A stretch of DNA of 64,000 bases from positions 1 through 64,000 of the forward strand of contig CAYSNW010000004.1 in the NCBI GenBank assembly GCA_964432415.1, written 5' to 3'. Position 1 is the first letter of the stretch. Every line of letters starts with the position of its first letter. Shown here in pieces: positions 60,709 through 64,000 of the stretch. A program made the position numbers and the translations under genes. A model generated the notes under the pieces. The model was not told the DNA's origin. It worked only from the letters and a program-made list of their open reading frames with translations, and searched no databases. This DNA is from JAFECT01 sp964432415. GTDB taxonomy: Bacteria; Pseudomonadota; Alphaproteobacteria; Caulobacterales; Caulobacteraceae.

Positions 60709-63700
60709 TCAGGGAATTAGTTCTGGGCTTCTCGGATCGACCCAGTACTCATTCTTAGGATTTATCTCGACCTCGAGCAGGGCGGCGAACTTGCCCTCAT
60801 CGAAGGGGGGCATATCTGGCTCATGCCCGCCGAGAGTCCTGAGTCGGGCCCTCGCGCCTTCCAAGCCTCGATAGTAAGCGTATGGTGGTCCATCGCACCA
60901 AGCGTTCCTGAACGCATTGGATGCGGCGTCAATGGCGGCCCCCTTGTTGCCCGAGCCGATTTCGATGTCAGAAAGCACATTATAGGCGTCAGCTAAGTAG
61001 AGTGGGTACGGTCCCCGCACTCCACAGTCCCATACGTCGTTCAATCTTTCTCGAGCAGTGCTTGGGTCACCCTGACGAACAGCGAGGGTAGCGAGTGCAA
61101 TCAAAATGGGAAGTTCAAGTTCAACTACATTTACAGATCGTGCCCGCGCCAACGCAAAATGAAGGCGTTCATCAGCCACCGCATTGTTCTGCAATTCAAG
61201 TGCCGCTAGCCCTTGTAGATATGCGGATAGTATAATACTGATTTCATACTTTATCTTATTGCCGAATAGCCACGCATTGTCCGCCATTTCTTTTGCGCGC
61301 GCAGGGTCGCTGGCCGAAAGGTAGAATTGCGAAAAGCGTGCAAGAACAATAATAAGACTGCCCGCGTATTCGTGGGATAGACACAAATAGCTGCGCCTTA
61401 GGGCAAGCAAGGCGAGTGTCATATTTCCTAGGCTGGTATACAAATACCCTAAGCCCATTAAAACCTGACCTTCGCCAAATTTATCGGAGGCATCACGGGT
61501 AATGGCGAGACTTTGATTCAACTCGCTCAATGCGCTGAACAACGCACCGGTCGAATGATGCGCACCGCTAAGATTGGACAGCCCCGCTTGCAGATTTCCT
61601 CCATAGGCGATCGAAATATCAAGTTGATTGGATTGGTGATATATTGGGATAGCAAAACCTGGCTGGCCAGAAAACTCATAGCTTAATGCTAGCATATTTA
61701 GTGCGTAGCTCTTGTCACCATCACTAGTAAGGGCCGGTGGTGCTTGCAGTCCGCGGGGGAAAAGCTGTTCTAGCCATTCGATGTGCTCGCGGTGGGCCGC
61801 TAGGTTGTAGAACGCTGCGATGTTCAGACGATCACGAAACAGCGTGAACGCGTCGTCATAACGGCCAAGGCCTATGAGGGTGTGGTAGCGCTCGATTGCG
61901 GGCGCAATATCAGCCAAGGAGCACACTGCTTCAGAACGTGGCGTCTCAATAGGTTCAAAATATGCGTCAATTGCAGTGTAGATCGCTTTCTTCTTGGATT
62001 TGCTTGTAAGGCTCCAAGCCACTCCGCGCACAATCGGGTGGGCGTCGTACCGGTTTGCCTCCCGGTCCCAACCAATCAATCCCCGATCTTCGAGTTCAGA
62101 TAAAATAAGATCCATTTGGGCTGATGACTTGCAACATTTATTCGGACCAACAAGTAATGCGTCAAGTGTATCGTAATGTGACGGCATTCTAAAGCTGACA
62201 ATCGTACTGAGAGTCTCCTTTATATTGCCCTCGAGTCCCGCCAGCGCAAATTCCAAGATATGAGTTCGGGATTGAACTAGTGGAAGAGCGGTGGGGTCAA
62301 AGCGCGGATGAGCGGCTAGCCAGGAGGCAAAATTACCAGGAGCCTTTCGGTCGTTGGCGACCTCACTCGCAAGAGTTTGGATCAGCAGCGGATGGTTTTC
62401 GACACTCTGGAATATCGGGAGTAATTCGGCACGAGATCCCGAGACCCCCAAGCCGCGCCAAAGATCGACCGCATCATCGTCGCCCAAACCGGAGAGAAAG
62501 TATGCGGAACAGCCCGGTCGGGGGTGGCCGGTGGGCAACTGCAGTTCGCTTGGAAAGAGCCGCGTGGTGATCAGGATGCGGGACTGATTGATCCGGGTGA
62601 GCTTCTGGAGGAAGGCGCCCGCGCGCGGGTCGGTCGTCTGGCGTAGGCGATGCTGGCCCACAAAGGACTGCGCAGCTGAAGGGGGAAGTCCGACGGCTCC
62701 TGCCACCCGGTTTGCGGTCAGTTCATCGTAGGCGTCATCCGCGAGGTAGCTGGCATCCATGCGATGGTAAGCGATCAGGATGCGCTCGAGCCCGTCGAGT
62801 ACGAGCAGGTAGGGTTGTTCGCTCAAACACTGCAGCAGTTCCGCCTCGCGATCAGGCCGCGTCAGAGCGCGCACTGCCTCTTCGCTCTGGCCGCTGACAT
62901 AGCAGAGCGCCCGGATCACGAAGTTCTCGAAGGTGGCGTCGCTCTCGTAAAAGCTCCACCACATCCGGCCGGCCAACGGCTTCATCTCGTTGGGTGCTAT
63001 GTCGTTGAACCACTTCCAGGTCAGGGCGCTCTTGCCCATGCCGCCGATGGCGACGAAACAGAAGACCCGGGCGTCCAGCGCTCGGGAGTTTGGGTTGGTC
63101 ACCCACTCAGAAAGCGCATTTAGCGCGACCTGGCGCCCCACCAAGTCACGCAGTTGAAGCAGTGTGTAAGGGTGGGCGATGTAGGATTCCGGGGGCGCCG
63201 GGATGGCAGTGGTCCGGTGAAAGACCGGTACGGGCTTTGCACCGCCTTCCGCCTCGGCCGCCGCCATGGATTCGCGAAACTTGCTCAACGCCGCAATGAC
63301 GTGCGCTCGCAGATCGGCGGGTGAGATGAATGAAGATCCCGCGCGGTCTTCGCTTACACGCTCCTTCAGCGCTTTCAGCTTTTCGGCGCCGGGGCCGACT
63401 TCGACATCGTCGATCGTCAGCGGGTGAGTCTTGTCGATGACAAAGGCCAGTCTAGGCTTATCGAGCGCGAGCGCATGGTCGTATTCGAGTTCGGTGAGGG
63501 ACTTGTCCTTCCCCGGCGGACACGTTCCATAACGGTGGGCCAGGATGCAGAGGTAGACATCGGCCTCCTCGACCATCCCAAGAGAGACCTTCAGCGCGTC
63601 GGCGTTCTCCGCGGTCAAGTGCTCCATCATCACTGGCCTGAAACCTGTGCGCTCGCAAGCCAGCCGGACCTCCTCGCGATGCTCGGGCAGGTCGAGTTGG

Positions 63701-63735
63701 GTGCTGGAGATCATTACGACTTTTCGGTGGACCAT
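60709..63735 (-). CDS. DUF4062-STAND NTPase with C-terminal TPR domain (NLR-like)
   Basis: 1008 residues in three parts. Residues 1-160 are a DUF4062 domain (VVMISSTQLDLPEHREEV, EEADVYLCILAHRYG, SLTELEYDHAL). A STAND/NB-ARC NTPase follows: Walker A GGMGKSAL at 231-238, Walker B YLLVLDGLE at 309-317, the arginine sensor RILITTRLF near 386-394, and NHPLLIQTLASEV near 447. The last 380 residues are TPR-like helical repeats. Such proteins sense a ligand with the repeats, oligomerise with ATP and activate an N-terminal effector. GC content drops markedly in the TPR half, suggesting an acquired or exchanged sensor. The next gene is a membrane protein. Confidence 0.85.
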   Translation of the reverse strand: MVHRKVVMISSTQLDLPEHREEVRLACERTGFRPVMMEHLTAENADALKVSLGMVEEADVYLCILAHRYGTCPPGKDKSLTELEYDHALALDKPRLAFVIDKTHPLTIDDVEVGPGAEKLKALKERVSEDRAGSSFISPADLRAHVIAALSKFRESMAAAEAEGGAKPVPVFHRTTAIPAPPESYIAHPYTLLQLRDLVGRQVALNALSEWVTNPNSRALDARVFCFVAIGGMGKSALTWKWFNDIAPNEMKPLAGRMWWSFYESDATFENFVIRALCYVSGQSEEAVRALTRPDREAELLQCLSEQPYLLVLDGLERILIAYHRMDASYLADDAYDELTANRVAGAVGLPPSAAQSFVGQHRLRQTTDPRAGAFLQKLTRINQSRILITTRLFPSELQLPTGHPRPGCSAYFLSGLGDDDAVDLWRGLGVSGSRAELLPIFQSVENHPLLIQTLASEVANDRKAPGNFASWLAAHPRFDPTALPLVQSRTHILEFALAGLEGNIKETLSTIVSFRMPSHYDTLDALLVGPNKCCKSSAQMDLILSELEDRGLIGWDREANRYDAHPIVRGVAWSLTSKSKKKAIYTAIDAYFEPIETPRSEAVCSLADIAPAIERYHTLIGLGRYDDAFTLFRDRLNIAAFYNLAAHREHIEWLEQLFPRGLQAPPALTSDGDKSYALNMLALSYEFSGQPGFAIPIYHQSNQLDISIAYGGNLQAGLSNLSGAHHSTGALFSALSELNQSLAITRDASDKFGEGQVLMGLGYLYTSLGNMTLALLALRRSYLCLSHEYAGSLIIVLARFSQFYLSASDPARAKEMADNAWLFGNKIKYEISIILSAYLQGLAALELQNNAVADERLHFALARARSVNVVELELPILIALATLAVRQGDPSTARERLNDVWDCGVRGPYPLYLADAYNVLSDIEIGSGNKGAAIDAASNAFRNAWCDGPPYAYYRGLEGARARLRTLGGHEPDMPPFDEGKFAALLEVEINPKNEYWVDPRSPELIP

Positions 63736-63748
63736 CTCATCCTGCGGT

Positions 63749-63780
63749 TGGCGGCTGACTTCTGGCTGGCGGCTGACTTC
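63749..63780. repeat. Short direct repeat upstream of the STAND gene
   Basis: TGGCGGCTGACTTC occurs at 63749-63762 and 63767-63780, an 18-base period, starting 14 bases before the ATG. It could be a regulatory site or a small slippage duplication; nothing more can be seen in the 166-bp gap to 63903. Confidence 0.4.
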
Positions 63781-63902
63781 GCGGACTGCGCGCCCACAAC
63801 ATCAAGCTTTGCCGCAGGCAAACACGACCATAGGTCGGAATTCTCATTCAGCACAAATCGCTTTGCGTAGCGGTCGTCGAAAGGTCGGCGCGCGCCTGTC
63901 TT

Positions 63903-63998
63903 TCACGGCTCGGCCGCCCTCAGCCCCGCCGGACCGGCCGGCATGGCCAGGACCGGCCCCGGCGTTAGGGTCTTGCCGTCGAAGCCGTAGGTCTCGAT
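63903..63998 (-). CDS. C-terminal fragment of an unidentified protein
   Basis: Only the last 31 residues (IETYGFDGKTLTPGPVLAMP..., then GLRAAEP and stop) are in the window. TYGFDGKTL resembles a beta-propeller or phytase-like segment, but this is too short to name. The gene reads into the window from the right on the minus strand; coding is inferred from the frame and stop only. Confidence 0.45.
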   Translation of the reverse strand: METYGFDGKTLTPGPVLAMPAGPAGLRAAEP

Positions 63999-64000
63999 CC

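Overview
The window is GC-rich (about two thirds G+C by eye) chromosomal DNA from an alphaproteobacterium. The gene order nuoA-N / birA / coaX / rnj / mce / DUF1467 / proS / lolC-lolD, a glnB-glnA pair and very tight ATGA, GTGA and TTGA stop-start overlaps suggest Caulobacteraceae (Caulobacter or Phenylobacterium). The genus is an inference from order and protein character, not from a search.

Layout. 1-2.2 kb: 5' end of nnr, then glnB-glnA for nitrogen assimilation, closed by a clear terminator. 2.3-11.9 kb: accessory block with an autotransporter, an SPFH membrane protein plus a tiny ribbon-helix-helix gene, a GT4 glycosyltransferase, a Rieske/AIF-type reductase, a DUF1801 protein, tRNA-Asp(GTC) and a CPBP protease. 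12.0-22.3 kb: nuoA-I (complex I matrix arm plus NuoH), with six small non-nuo genes wedged between subunits. 22.3-31.9 kb: an insert of seven unrelated genes (hybrid kinase, ABC-2 exporter, small membrane protein, HExxH exoprotein, AraC regulator, exoprotein, methyltransferase). 31.9-37.8 kb: nuoJ-N (membrane arm). 37.8-46.9 kb: core genes birA, coaX, rnj, mce, DUF1467, proS, lolC and lolD, with a lipoprotein pair and one exported protein between them. 46.9-59.5 kb: accessory metabolism and secreted proteins (nitrilase, CAP protein, ArsR/AHSA1 pair, DUF885 peptidase, LGFP protein, TPR protein, PEP mutase family enzyme, acetamidase, sarcosine-oxidase-like enzyme). 59.5-63.7 kb: a two-gene minus-strand unit of a DUF4062-STAND-TPR ATPase and a four-TM membrane protein, partly low in GC. 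Its design resembles NLR-like anti-phage defence, and it is the best candidate for an undescribed system here.

Intergenic space is unusually structured. At least five kinds of palindromic repeat, 100-200 bp each, lie between genes. The CCTCCCC-type copies have hairpin arms that change together while the loop stays GAA or TTC, pointing to selection on structure. One copy encodes the last 18 residues of the nitrilase, and two others supply stop codons. Long antisense ORFs opposite glnA, nuoL, the autotransporter and others are GC-driven shadows and were left out. No CRISPR array, rRNA, insertion sequence or replication origin was seen.
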